Assembly: GCA_016125555.1 (NCBI GenBank)
Contig: WGLN01000010.1
Location: forward strand, 62,001 to 126,000
Origin: Porphyrobacter sp.
GTDB lineage: Bacteria; Pseudomonadota; Alphaproteobacteria; Sphingomonadales; Sphingomonadaceae
Reading direction: 5' to 3'
DNA: 64,000 bases
Positions within the stretch are counted from its first letter, which is position 1, and the number at the start of each line of letters is the position of its first letter. Below are positions 16,496 through 24,755 of the stretch, one piece after another. Position numbers and translations under genes: made by a program. The notes beneath the pieces are model-generated. The model saw only the letters and a list, made by a program, of their open reading frames with translations. It was not told the origin of the DNA and made no database searches.

Positions 16496-17343
16496 GCGAC
16501 TTTTCGGCCTGGATCGGGCGCGAGACGCACGCCGCCGACCGGCTCGACGAGGGGCTTGCCAACCGCTGGCTCGCGACCTTCGACCGCGACAGGCCGCCGG
16601 CGAGGATCATGCCGCAGGGCATCCACTTCGCGCTCTGCACCCCGCAAGTTCCCACCGCCGCGCTGGGGCGCGACGGACACCCGGCGCGCGACGACAGCGC
16701 CGACAGCTTCCTCCCGCCCTTTCCCATGCCGCGGCGGATGTGGGCATCCTCGACAATGCAGTTCCTCGCTCCCATCGCCATCGGCGCGGCGATCGAACGC
16801 CGCAGCAAAGTGGCCTCGGTAAGCGAGAAAGAGGGCGGGTCGGGCCGCCTCGCCTTCGTCGATGTCGAGCACGTCACCAAGGCAAACGGCACCGTCGCGG
16901 TGATCGAGACCCAGACGCTGGTCTATCGCGAGGCGGCCGCGCCCGATGCGCCCCTGACCCCGCCCGAGCCGGGCAGCGCCCGTTTCGACAAGTCCGCATG
17001 GGAGGCGCACAGCGCGCTCACCCCCTCGCCGGTGCTGCTGTTCCGCTTCTCCGCGCTGACCTTCAACAGCCACCGCATCCATTACGATGCGCCCTATGCC
17101 CGCGGCGAGGAACGCTATCGCGGGCTGGTGGTGCACGGGCCGCTGACCGCCAGCCTGCTGCTTGGGCTCACCGCGCGCGAACTGGGCGAGAACCGGCTGC
17201 GCAGCTTTGCCTTTCGCGGGCTCTCCCCGGCAATTGCGGGCGATCTGCTGCACCTCGTCATGCGGCAGGGCGAAGAAGGCTTTGAACTCGGCGCCTTCGC
17301 GGCCGACGGGCGGCAGGTGATGGCGGCGAGCGCCGCGATCTAG
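16492..17343 (+). CDS. HTD2/MaoC-type acyl-CoA dehydratase (double hotdog)
   Basis: The 283-residue protein has a divergent N-terminal hotdog with FAS1-like dehydratase features. Its C-terminal hotdog carries LTFNSHRIHYDAPYA and YRGLVVHGPLTA, the His-containing active-site segments seen in HTD2 and mesaconyl-C4-CoA hydratase relatives. It should hydrate an enoyl-CoA to a 3-hydroxyacyl-CoA. It starts with GTG at 16492, overlapping the thiolase stop as GTGA, and closes the four-gene operon. A 3-hydroxyacyl-CoA dehydrogenase is missing from the cluster and must be supplied elsewhere. Its stop shares CTAG with the opposite gene ppk2. Confidence 0.85.
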   Translation: MSDFSAWIGRETHAADRLDEGLANRWLATFDRDRPPARIMPQGIHFALCTPQVPTAALGRDGHPARDDSADSFLPPFPMPRRMWASSTMQFLAPIAIGAAIERRSKVASVSEKEGGSGRLAFVDVEHVTKANGTVAVIETQTLVYREAAAPDAPLTPPEPGSARFDKSAWEAHSALTPSPVLLFRFSALTFNSHRIHYDAPYARGEERYRGLVVHGPLTASLLLGLTARELGENRLRSFAFRGLSPAIAGDLLHLVMRQGEEGFELGAFAADGRQVMAASAAI

Positions 17344-18119
17344 TCCTTCACGGGGAAATCGGGGATCGGCTTCAGCACCGCGAAGCGTTCGGCGAGCGGC
17401 GGGTGACCGAGCGCGGGGAAGTCCATTTCGGGCGGCTCCACGCGGGTGTCGGGAATGCGGCTCAAGAGGTCGCGGATCAGGGTCAGCCGCCCCCGCTTCT
17501 GGTCGTTGAAATCGACCAGCGTCCACGGCGCATGGGGCGTGTGGGTCGCCGCCAGCATCGCCTCGCGCGCGCGGGTGTATTCCTCGTATTTGTCGCGCGC
17601 GGCGAGATCGACCGGCGACAGCTTCCAGCGCTTCAGCGGATCATCAAGCCGTTCGCGCAGGCGTTCTTCCTGGCGGTTCTGATCGGTGGTCAGCCAGTAC
17701 TTGAACAGCAGGATGCCGTCGTCGACCAGCAGCTTCTCGAACACCGGGACCTGGCGCAGGAAGGCCTCGGCCTCGTCCTCGCTGCAATAGCCCATCACCC
17801 GCTCCACGCCGGCGCGGTTGTACCACGATCGGTCGAACAGCACGATCTCGCCCGCGCTCGGCAGGTGCGCGACATAGCGCTGGAAATACCACTGGGTCTG
17901 TTCCGCCTCGCTCGGCTTGGCGAGCGCCACGGTGCGGCACTGGCGCGGATTGAGCCGGTCGCGCACCGCGCCGATCGCGCCGCCCTTGCCCGCGGTGTCG
18001 CGGCCCTCGAACAGCACCACGATCCGCGCCCCCGTCGCCCGCGCCCAGCGCGCCATGCTGACGAGGTCGAGCGTCAGCGGTTCGAGCGCTTCCTCGTATT
18101 CGCCGCGTTTCATGCCCAT
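17340..18119 (-). CDS. ppk2: Polyphosphate kinase 2
   Basis: The 259-residue enzyme transfers phosphate between polyphosphate and nucleotides. The Walker A motif is in LFEGRDTAGKGGAI and Walker B in IVLFDRSWYNRAGVERVMG. The lid region with REERLRERLDDPLKRWKLSP follows. This is the single-domain PPK2 layout. The start at 18119 is chosen because a GGAGG sequence lies seven bases upstream. The longer open frame to 18245 crosses the promoter and start of phhA on the other strand. It is divergent from phhA and converges on the acyl-CoA operon. Confidence 0.94.
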   Translation of the reverse strand: MGMKRGEYEEALEPLTLDLVSMARWARATGARIVVLFEGRDTAGKGGAIGAVRDRLNPRQCRTVALAKPSEAEQTQWYFQRYVAHLPSAGEIVLFDRSWYNRAGVERVMGYCSEDEAEAFLRQVPVFEKLLVDDGILLFKYWLTTDQNRQEERLRERLDDPLKRWKLSPVDLAARDKYEEYTRAREAMLAATHTPHAPWTLVDFNDQKRGRLTLIRDLLSRIPDTRVEPPEMDFPALGHPPLAERFAVLKPIPDFPVKD

Positions 18120-18135
18120 TGCGCCACCTCCCCGT

Positions 18136-18166
18136 TTGTCCTTGTCGCACGCGGGTGATAGTATCA
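18136..18166 (+). promoter_or_regulatory. Putative promoter with TGATAGTATCA palindrome before phhA
   Basis: TTGTCC (18136-18141) and TAGTAT (18159-18164) are 17 bases apart and could serve as -35 and -10 elements. The -10 sits inside an 11-bp palindrome, TGATAGTATCA (18156-18166), which a dimeric regulator could bind. The palindrome ends 11 bp before the phhA start. This is a sequence-only inference. Confidence 0.35.
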
Positions 18167-18177
18167 TCTGCAACGAC

Positions 18178-19116
18178 ATGGCCAGCATCGCAGACCCCCA
18201 GCCCGATTTTTCCACCCTGCCGCAAATGTCGGCGGATGTCTTCACCGCGCCGCTCGCCCGGCCCGCGCATGTCGGCGAGGACTGGCTCGAACCGGCGCAG
18301 ACCGATTACACGGCCGAGGATCACGCGGTGTGGGACGATCTCTTCGCCCGCCAGATGGAGGTGCTTCCGGGCCGCGCGGCGAGCGCCTTCATGGCGGGGC
18401 TCGAGAAGCTCGATCTTGGGCGCGGCGGGGTGCCCGAATTCGGCCAGCTGTCCGCGGAACTGGGTGCGCTCACCGGCTGGTCGGTGGTGCCGGTGCCGAT
18501 GCTGATCCCCGATCACGTGTTCTTCTGGCACCTCGCCAACCGGCGCTTTCCGGCGGGCAATTTCATCCGCACCCGCGAGACCTTCGACTACATCGAGGAA
18601 CCCGACGTGTTCCACGACGTGTTCGGCCACGTCCCGATGCTCACCGATCCGGTGTTCGCCGACTACATGCAGGAATATGGCCGCGCCGGGTGGAAGGCGA
18701 TGCGCTACAACCGCCTGAAGGCGCTGGGCGCGCTCTACTGGTACACGGTCGAGTTCGGGCTGATCGAGGAAGAGGACGGCGTTCGTGCCTACGGGGCGGG
18801 AATCCTCTCGGGCCCGAGGGAGGCGCGCTTCGCGGTCGAAGGGCAGAGCCCCAACCGCATCATGCTCAACGTCGACCGGGTGATGCGCACCGACTACGTG
18901 ATCAGCGACCTGCAGCCGACCTATTTCGTGATCGAGAGCTTCGAGGATCTCTACCGCCAGACGGTCGAGCGCGATTTCGACCGGCTCTACCGCAGCCTTC
19001 CGGCAGGCTTCACCTATGCCAACGCGGCGGTGATCGACGTCGACAACGTGCTGCACCGGGGCACCCAGGAATACCACCTGCGCGGCGGGCGCGGCAGCGG
19101 GGCGAACCCGGTCTAG
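18178..19116 (+). CDS. phhA: Phenylalanine 4-monooxygenase
   Basis: The 312-residue iron enzyme hydroxylates phenylalanine to tyrosine with a pterin cofactor. The metal ligands are His146 and His151 in EPDVFHDVFGHVPML and Glu192 in YWYTVEFGL, exactly the aromatic amino-acid hydroxylase pattern. The preceding PDHVFFWHLANRRFPAGNFIR is also typical. There is no regulatory ACT domain, as expected for bacterial enzymes. The ATG at 18178 is the first codon compatible with the family. No pterin carbinolamine dehydratase gene lies beside it, so the cofactor-recycling partner must be elsewhere. Confidence 0.96.
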   Translation: MASIADPQPDFSTLPQMSADVFTAPLARPAHVGEDWLEPAQTDYTAEDHAVWDDLFARQMEVLPGRAASAFMAGLEKLDLGRGGVPEFGQLSAELGALTGWSVVPVPMLIPDHVFFWHLANRRFPAGNFIRTRETFDYIEEPDVFHDVFGHVPMLTDPVFADYMQEYGRAGWKAMRYNRLKALGALYWYTVEFGLIEEEDGVRAYGAGILSGPREARFAVEGQSPNRIMLNVDRVMRTDYVISDLQPTYFVIESFEDLYRQTVERDFDRLYRSLPAGFTYANAAVIDVDNVLHRGTQEYHLRGGRGSGANPV

Positions 19117-19155
19117 GAAGCGTCTGGAGCGGTCCGGGAAGGGTCCGGAGGCGGT

Positions 19156-19410
19156 CTAGGCGAGGACCTTGCGCACCACCGCGTGGTAGAGCACCAGCGC
19201 GACGAGCGTTGCAGCCAGCGCAATGCCGAGCGCGGCGAAGGACAGGCTGCCGAGCATCGTCCCGCCATTGGCAAAGCCGCCCGCCGCCAGCGACACCGCC
19301 ACGCCGAGCCCGATCTGGCGCAGGATCGCGCCCGGCGCCTCGGTGCGCGCGAGGATCGAGGCGAGCCACCCCAGCGTCGCTCCCAGCACGATCAGCACCA
19401 GCAAGGCCAT
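19156..19410 (-). CDS. GlsB/YeaQ/YmgE-family membrane protein
   Basis: The 84-residue protein has three hydrophobic segments: an N-terminal one with MALLVLIVLGATLGWLAS, a middle glycine-rich one (IGLGVAVSLAAGGFANGG) and a C-terminal one. This is the arrangement of transglycosylase-associated GlsB/YeaQ proteins found in stress regulons. The function of the family is not established. The ATG at 19410 is chosen because residues before it are basic and unlike the family. It lies between phhA and uppP on the minus strand. Confidence 0.8.
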   Translation of the reverse strand: MALLVLIVLGATLGWLASILARTEAPGAILRQIGLGVAVSLAAGGFANGGTMLGSLSFAALGIALAATLVALVLYHAVVRKVLA

Positions 19411-19497
19411 GTTGCGTCTTCGTCTCCTCGGGGGCGACGGAATGCCGCCCTGACTCTCCAACCGACGGGCGCGCCGCTGGTTCCGGGACAGTTGCAC

Positions 19498-20301
19498 CTA
19501 TCGCAAGGTCAGCCAGGCAAGGCCCGCGGCGCCGATCACGATGCGGTACCATGCGAAGGGCGCGAAGCCGATGCGGGTCACCACCGCGACGAACAGCTTC
19601 ACCACCACCAGCGCAGTGAGGAAACCGACCACCGATCCGATCGCGATCAGTTCGAGATCGTGCGGCGTCATCGCCGCCCCGTGCTTGGCGAGCTGGTAAA
19701 CCGTCGCCCCGCTGAGCGTCGGGACGGCGAGGAAGAAGCTGAACTCTGCCGCGGTCTTGCGGTCCACCCCGAAGGCCATCGCGCCGAGGATCGTCGCGCC
19801 CGAACGGCTCACCCCCGGGATCATCGCGAGGCACTGGACCAGCCCGACCAGCACCGAAGTGCGCAGCGGCACGCCCGCCACGCCTGCGCCGGTCGCGGGC
19901 GGATTGGCCCAGCGCTCGATGGCGAGGATCGCGACGCCGCCGACGATCAGCGACCAGCACACCAGCACCGCATTGCCGAGCATGGTCTCGATCACGTCGC
20001 CGAAGGCGAGGCCGAGGATCACCGCCGGGAAGAAGGCGACCAGCAGGTTGCGCACGAAGGCGAGCGCGCCCCTCTCGAAGCCGAGCAGCCCCTTGGCCAC
20101 GTCCCAGAAGGTGCGCCAGTAGAGCACCACGATCGCGAGGATCGCCGCGGGCTGGATGGCGATGTTGAACACCTCCCAGTCGTTCTGGTCGAAGCCCAAG
20201 AGCTCGGTGGCGAGGATCAGGTGCCCGGTCGAGGAAACCGGCAGGAACTCGGTCAGCCCCTCGAGGATGCCCAGCAGGATCGCGGCGATGATGTCGGTCA
20301 T
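19498..20301 (-). CDS. uppP: Undecaprenyl-diphosphatase
   Basis: The 267-residue integral membrane enzyme removes a phosphate from undecaprenyl diphosphate so that the lipid carrier can be reused in cell-wall and polysaccharide synthesis. The two family motifs are clear: EGLTEFLPVSSTGHL near residue 14 and PGVSRSGAT near residue 167, each with catalytic Glu, Ser or Arg. Several membrane helices follow in the usual order. It is monocistronic on the minus strand, and the M13 peptidase upstream is separated from it by a terminator. Confidence 0.97.
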   Translation of the reverse strand: MTDIIAAILLGILEGLTEFLPVSSTGHLILATELLGFDQNDWEVFNIAIQPAAILAIVVLYWRTFWDVAKGLLGFERGALAFVRNLLVAFFPAVILGLAFGDVIETMLGNAVLVCWSLIVGGVAILAIERWANPPATGAGVAGVPLRTSVLVGLVQCLAMIPGVSRSGATILGAMAFGVDRKTAAEFSFFLAVPTLSGATVYQLAKHGAAMTPHDLELIAIGSVVGFLTALVVVKLFVAVVTRIGFAPFAWYRIVIGAAGLAWLTLR

Positions 20302-20342
20302 GGGCGAGGCGCTTTGCCGAGAGCGCGCGAGGTGTCAAACCG

Positions 20343-20372
20343 AAAAGGCCCGCCCGGATCATCGGGCGGGCC
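20343..20372 (-). terminator. Rho-independent terminator after the M13 peptidase gene
   Basis: GGCCCGCCCG (20347-20356) and CGGGCGGGCC (20363-20372) form a perfect 10-bp stem with a 6-base loop. On the minus strand the stem is followed by four T residues (bases 20346-20343) and a T-rich stretch. It lies 11 bp after the M13 peptidase stop and 41 bp before the uppP start. Confidence 0.85.
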
Positions 20373-20383
20373 TCGGAGGGGGC

Positions 20384-22567
20384 TTACCAGATGCGCACGC
20401 GCTTTTCCGGCGGGATGTAGAGCGCATCGCCCGGCTTGACGTTGAAGGCCTTGTACCATTCGTCGAGGTTGCGGACGACGCCGTTGACCCGGTATTCCTC
20501 GGGGCTGTGCGGGTCGGTGCGCAGGCGGGTGCGGTAGTTCTCCTCGCGCTGCGCCGAGCGCCACACCTGCGCCCAGGCGATGAAGAAGCGCTGGTCGCCG
20601 CTCAGTCCGTCGATCACCGGCACATCCTTGCCCTGGGTGGCGATCTTGTAGGCGCGGTAGGCCATGCTGAGGCCGCCGAGGTCGCCGATGTTCTCGCCCA
20701 GCGTCAGGCGGCCGTTGACGCAGGTCTTGCCCTCGTCGAGCGGGCAGAAGGCGTTGTACTGCGCGACCACCGCGTCGCCGAGCTTGTCGAAGGCCTTGCG
20801 GTCGGCGTCGGTCCACCAGTTCCTGAGCGCGCCGGTGGCATCCGATTTCGATCCCTGGTCGTCGAAGCCGTGACCCATCTCGTGACCGATGACGGCGCCG
20901 ATCGCGCCGTAATTGACCGCGACGTCGTTGGTGAGCGCGAAGAAGGGCTGCTGCAGGATCGCGGCGGGGAAGACGATCTCGTTCTTCACCGAGTTGTAAT
21001 AGGCGTTCACCGTCTGCGGCAGCATCCCCCATTCGGTGCGGTCGATCGGCTGGCCGAGCTTGGCGACATTGTCGGCCTGTTCCCACTTGGCCGAGGCCAT
21101 GCGGTTGGCGATCGGATCGTCCGCGTCGATGGCAAGACCATCATAGGTCTCGAGATTGGGGCGGTAGCCGATCTTGGGATCGAAGCTGTCGAGCTTGGCG
21201 TGCGCCTGCTTCTTGGTTTCCTCGCTCATCCAGTCGATCTCGTCGATCGACTGGCCGAGCGCGACGCGCAGGTTGGCGACCAGCTTGTCCATCGCTTCCT
21301 TGTTCTCGGGCGGGAAGTAGCGCGCGACATATTCCTTGCCGATCAGCTCGCCGAGCAGCCCCTCGGCCTCGCCGATCGCGCGCTTCCAGCGCGGGCGCTG
21401 TTCGGGGGTGCCGCGCAGGGTCTTGCCGTAGAAGTCGAAGCTTGCCTCGTCGAAGCGGCTGGGCAGGACCGCCGCGTTGTCCGACAGGAACTCCTTGATC
21501 GTCCACGCCTGCAGCGTCGCCACCGGGGTTTCGCCGAGCAGCTCGAACATGCCCGGCAGGCCCTTGCCGATCTTGGCGAGGGTCGCGGCGTCGAGGCCGA
21601 GCGCCTTCACCTCCTCGGGCGTCGGCGGCATCAGGCTGACGACATAGGTCGGGCTCTTGTCGAGGCCGATCGCCGAAAGCATCTCGAGCACGGGCACCTT
21701 GCCCGCCATCGCCGCCATCTCCTCGGACGAGACGCGGTTATAGGTGAGGTCGCGGTTGCGACGCACCGCGCGGTCCCACGCGACGGTGCGCGCGATGCGG
21801 TCCTCGAAGGCATAGACCGCCTCGGCCGCGGCCCTGGGGTCCTGGTAGCCCGCCTCGCCGAGCAGGAAGGCGAGGTAGTCCTTGTACTTGGCCTGGATCT
21901 CGCGGCCCTTTTCCGAGGTGTCGAGATAGTAGTCGCGGTCGGGCAGGCCGAGCCCGCCGAAGCCGACATAGGCGACATAGCGGTCGGGCTCCTTGGCATC
22001 GACGCTCACCGCGCCGCCGATCGGGCTGGCGTAGCCGGGCTTGGCCCACAGCTGCGCGAGCTGGTCGAGCGTGGTCGCGCCGACGATCGCGTCGAGATAG
22101 GGGCGCGCCGGGGCGAGCCCGGCGGCATCGATCGCATCGGTGTCGAGATAGGCCTGGTAGGCGGACAGGATCCGGCGCTCGTCGTTCGACAGCGTCGCGG
22201 GGTCCTTGGCGGCGAGATCGTCCAGCAGCGCCTTGACGTCGGTGGTGCTCTTCTCGCTCAGCAGGGTGAAGGCGCCGAAGCGGCTGTATTCGGGCGGCAG
22301 CGGGTTGGCATCGAGCCAGCGCTGGTTGACGTATGCGAAGAAGTCGTCGCCCGGATCGATGTCCTGGTCGAGCATCGTGGTGTCGACGCCCCAGGTGCCG
22401 AAGCTCATGGTCGGGGTGGCGGAGGCCGCGTCGCCGCTGTCGTCCTGGAGGCGGGCGATGCCGGCGGCGGGCCGGTCGGCGTCGGTGTCGGCCCCGGCGG
22501 CGATGGCGGGTGCGGCGAGGCACAGCGCAGCGAGGCTGGCGCCGAGAAGGGCGGTCTTGCGGATCAT
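20384..22567 (-). CDS. M13-family zinc metallopeptidase (neprilysin-like), secreted
   Basis: The 727-residue precursor has a signal peptide (MIRKTALLGASLAALCLAAPAIAAG). The catalytic site is VIGHEMGHGFDDQGS (HExxH type) near residue 550, with the downstream metal Glu in GENIGDLGGL. The family tail CPLDEGKTCVNGR and a C-terminal Trp (RVRIW) are also present. M13 enzymes cleave short peptides; the bacterial ones act in the periplasm. The start at 22567 keeps the signal peptide intact, and the frame before it is unlikely to be translated. Length and motif order are normal. Confidence 0.95.
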   Translation of the reverse strand: MIRKTALLGASLAALCLAAPAIAAGADTDADRPAAGIARLQDDSGDAASATPTMSFGTWGVDTTMLDQDIDPGDDFFAYVNQRWLDANPLPPEYSRFGAFTLLSEKSTTDVKALLDDLAAKDPATLSNDERRILSAYQAYLDTDAIDAAGLAPARPYLDAIVGATTLDQLAQLWAKPGYASPIGGAVSVDAKEPDRYVAYVGFGGLGLPDRDYYLDTSEKGREIQAKYKDYLAFLLGEAGYQDPRAAAEAVYAFEDRIARTVAWDRAVRRNRDLTYNRVSSEEMAAMAGKVPVLEMLSAIGLDKSPTYVVSLMPPTPEEVKALGLDAATLAKIGKGLPGMFELLGETPVATLQAWTIKEFLSDNAAVLPSRFDEASFDFYGKTLRGTPEQRPRWKRAIGEAEGLLGELIGKEYVARYFPPENKEAMDKLVANLRVALGQSIDEIDWMSEETKKQAHAKLDSFDPKIGYRPNLETYDGLAIDADDPIANRMASAKWEQADNVAKLGQPIDRTEWGMLPQTVNAYYNSVKNEIVFPAAILQQPFFALTNDVAVNYGAIGAVIGHEMGHGFDDQGSKSDATGALRNWWTDADRKAFDKLGDAVVAQYNAFCPLDEGKTCVNGRLTLGENIGDLGGLSMAYRAYKIATQGKDVPVIDGLSGDQRFFIAWAQVWRSAQREENYRTRLRTDPHSPEEYRVNGVVRNLDEWYKAFNVKPGDALYIPPEKRVRIW

Positions 22568-22689
22568 GTCTGGAGTCCCCGGGAAGTAAGTCATTCGGAT
22601 GACTGTCCCTAACGCGCGGGCGCGCGAAAGGTTGCCCTTGGTCAGGCTGACATGGTCATTCGTCGAAAAGCGCCCCAGTTCCGGCCCGT

Positions 22690-24576
22690 TCAAGCCGCGT
22701 CGGCGGCGAATTGCAGCCGGGCGAGGCGCGCGTAGAGCCCGCCCGCGCGGGTCAGCGCATCATGCGTGCCCTGTTCGACGATCCGGCCCTCGTCGAGCAC
22801 CACGATCCGGTCGGCGGCGCGCACCGTGGCGAGGCGGTGGGCGATGACCAGCGTGGTGCGGTCCTTCATCAGCCCGTCGAGCGCCTGCTGGACGAGCTGC
22901 TCGCTCTCGGCGTCCAGGGCGCTGGTCGCCTCGTCGAGCAGCAGGATCGGCGCATCGCGCAGCAGCGCGCGGGCGATCGCGACGCGTTGCTGCTGGCCGC
23001 CCGAAAGCTGTGTCCCGCCTTCACCGAGATAGGTGTCGAGCCCCTGCGGCAGGCCCTTGAGGAAGTTCTCCGCATTGGCGGCGCGGGCCGCCTGCCAGAT
23101 ATCCGCATCGCTCGCGTCCCAGCGTCCGTAGCGCAGGTTGTCGCGGGCATTGGCGCTGAACAGCACCCCGTCCTGCGGCACCAGCGCGATCCGCGCGCGC
23201 ACATCGGCCGGGTCGGCCTTGGTGAGCGGCACGCCGTCGAGGCGGATCGTCCCGCCCTGCGGATCGTAGAAGCGTTCGACCAGCTGGAAGATCGTCGACT
23301 TGCCCGCGCCCGAGGGGCCGACGATGGCGACGGTTTCGCCCGGCTCGATCTCGAGCGTGAAATCCTTCAAGGCCGCGACCTCGGGCCGTGCCGGGTAGCG
23401 GAAGGTGACGTTGCGGAACGACAGGCTCCCGCGCGGCGGCTCGGGCAGGCGTTCGGGGCGCGCCGGGGGTGCGACCTCGGGCCGCGCCTCGAGCAGTTCG
23501 GCAAGCCGGCTCGCCGCGCCCGCACCGCGCAGCAGATCGCCATAGACCTCGGTGAGCGAGCCGAGCGCGCCCGCCACCAGCCCGCCGGTGAGCACGAAGC
23601 CGGCGATGGTGCCGCCGCTGATGTCGCCCGAGGCGACCGCCAGCGCGCCGCGCCACATCACCAGCGTCACCCCGCCGAACACCAGCACGATCACCACCGA
23701 GGTCATCGCCGCGCGCAGCAGGATGCGCTTCTTGGCGGTGGCGAAGGTGTTCTCCACCACCGTGCCGAAGCGTTCGCCCTCGCGCCGCTCCTGCCCGAAG
23801 CTCTGCACGATCTTCATCGCCGAGAGCACTTCGGTGACATAGGCGCCGACATCGGCGATGCGGTCCTGGCTGGAGCGCGAGACGCTGCGGATGCGGCGGC
23901 CGAAGAACACGATCGGCGCGATCACCAGCGGGATGCCCACCAGCAGCCCGATCGTCAGCGTCGGCGCGAGATAAAGCAGCAGGCCGATGCCGCCGATCGC
24001 CGTCAGCGTGTTCCTGAGCGCCACCGACACCGTGGTGCCCACCACGTTTTCGATGATCGCGGTGTCCGAGGTCATCCGGCTGGAGATCTCCTTGGGGCTG
24101 TTGACCTCGTAGAAGCCGGGCGAGAGGCGCAACAGGTTCTTCTGCACCGCGAGCCTCAGGTCGGCGACCACCCGTTCGCCCAGCCAGCTCACGAAATAGA
24201 ACCTGAGCGCCGTGCCAAAGCCGAGCACCACCACGATCATCAGCAGGTATTCGAAAGCGCGGGCGATCTCCGCGGTCGAGGCACCGCCGGAGAAGGCGCC
24301 GTCGACGATCACCTTGAAGCGCCACGGGATCGCCAGCGTCGCCGCCGAGGTGATCACCAGCGCGGCTAGCGCGAAGGCGATCTGGCGCGGATATCGGAGC
24401 GCGATGCCGTAGATCATCCGCAGCGGGGCGAGCGAGCGGGACTTGGGCGGCTTGTCCCCGCCTTCGGAGCCGGTTTCGGCCGTGTCCTCGCCCGCGCCGG
24501 GGAGAACCGGCAGCGCGGCTCCGTCCTCGGCATCCTGCGCCGCGCCCGCGGCCTGGGGTGTATCGCCCTGCATCAC
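22690..24576 (-). CDS. ABC exporter with fused membrane and ATPase domains
   Basis: The 628-residue half-transporter has six membrane helices (about residues 55-340) followed by an ATPase domain. In the latter are Walker A GPSGAGKST, the signature LSGGQQQR, Walker B ILLLDEATSALD and the H-loop IAHRLATV. It resembles MsbA/BmrA-type exporters of lipids or drugs; the substrate is unknown. The first 45 residues form an acidic, low-complexity cytoplasmic extension not needed by the family. The start is one of two adjacent ATG codons at 24576. It is divergent from phaZ. Confidence 0.93.
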   Translation of the reverse strand: MMQGDTPQAAGAAQDAEDGAALPVLPGAGEDTAETGSEGGDKPPKSRSLAPLRMIYGIALRYPRQIAFALAALVITSAATLAIPWRFKVIVDGAFSGGASTAEIARAFEYLLMIVVVLGFGTALRFYFVSWLGERVVADLRLAVQKNLLRLSPGFYEVNSPKEISSRMTSDTAIIENVVGTTVSVALRNTLTAIGGIGLLLYLAPTLTIGLLVGIPLVIAPIVFFGRRIRSVSRSSQDRIADVGAYVTEVLSAMKIVQSFGQERREGERFGTVVENTFATAKKRILLRAAMTSVVIVLVFGGVTLVMWRGALAVASGDISGGTIAGFVLTGGLVAGALGSLTEVYGDLLRGAGAASRLAELLEARPEVAPPARPERLPEPPRGSLSFRNVTFRYPARPEVAALKDFTLEIEPGETVAIVGPSGAGKSTIFQLVERFYDPQGGTIRLDGVPLTKADPADVRARIALVPQDGVLFSANARDNLRYGRWDASDADIWQAARAANAENFLKGLPQGLDTYLGEGGTQLSGGQQQRVAIARALLRDAPILLLDEATSALDAESEQLVQQALDGLMKDRTTLVIAHRLATVRAADRIVVLDEGRIVEQGTHDALTRAGGLYARLARLQFAADAA

Positions 24577-24658
24577 GGAGCCGATCTAGCCACGCCGGCG
24601 GCGAATTTCACGTGCAAAAAGCAACAAAGCCGACGCACGGCGTCGATCTGCGGCAATA

Positions 24659-24673
24659 TTGTGCATTGCACAA
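24659..24673. promoter_or_regulatory. PhaR-like palindromic operator before the PHA depolymerase gene
   Basis: TTGTGCATTGCACAA is a perfect inverted repeat (TTGTGC, three-base centre, GCACAA). It contains the TGC-N3-GCA core of sites bound by the PHA regulator PhaR in other Alphaproteobacteria. It lies 82 bp before the phaZ start and 82 bp before the divergent ABC exporter. The match to PhaR sites is by pattern only, so the assignment is inferred. Confidence 0.55.
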
Positions 24674-24755
24674 AGGGCCGCGAAGGCCCATCTGTGGTCC
24701 CCAGGCGCCCGGGAGAGAGGCGCCGCAAACGTTCGTCGCCGGAGGGGCCTGCCCG

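Noticed and set aside
24606..24618. CACGTG with TTTCACGTG context near the ABC exporter start, resembling parS
   Set aside because: At least four of 16 positions differ from the consensus, including most of the right arm, so it is not a parS site.
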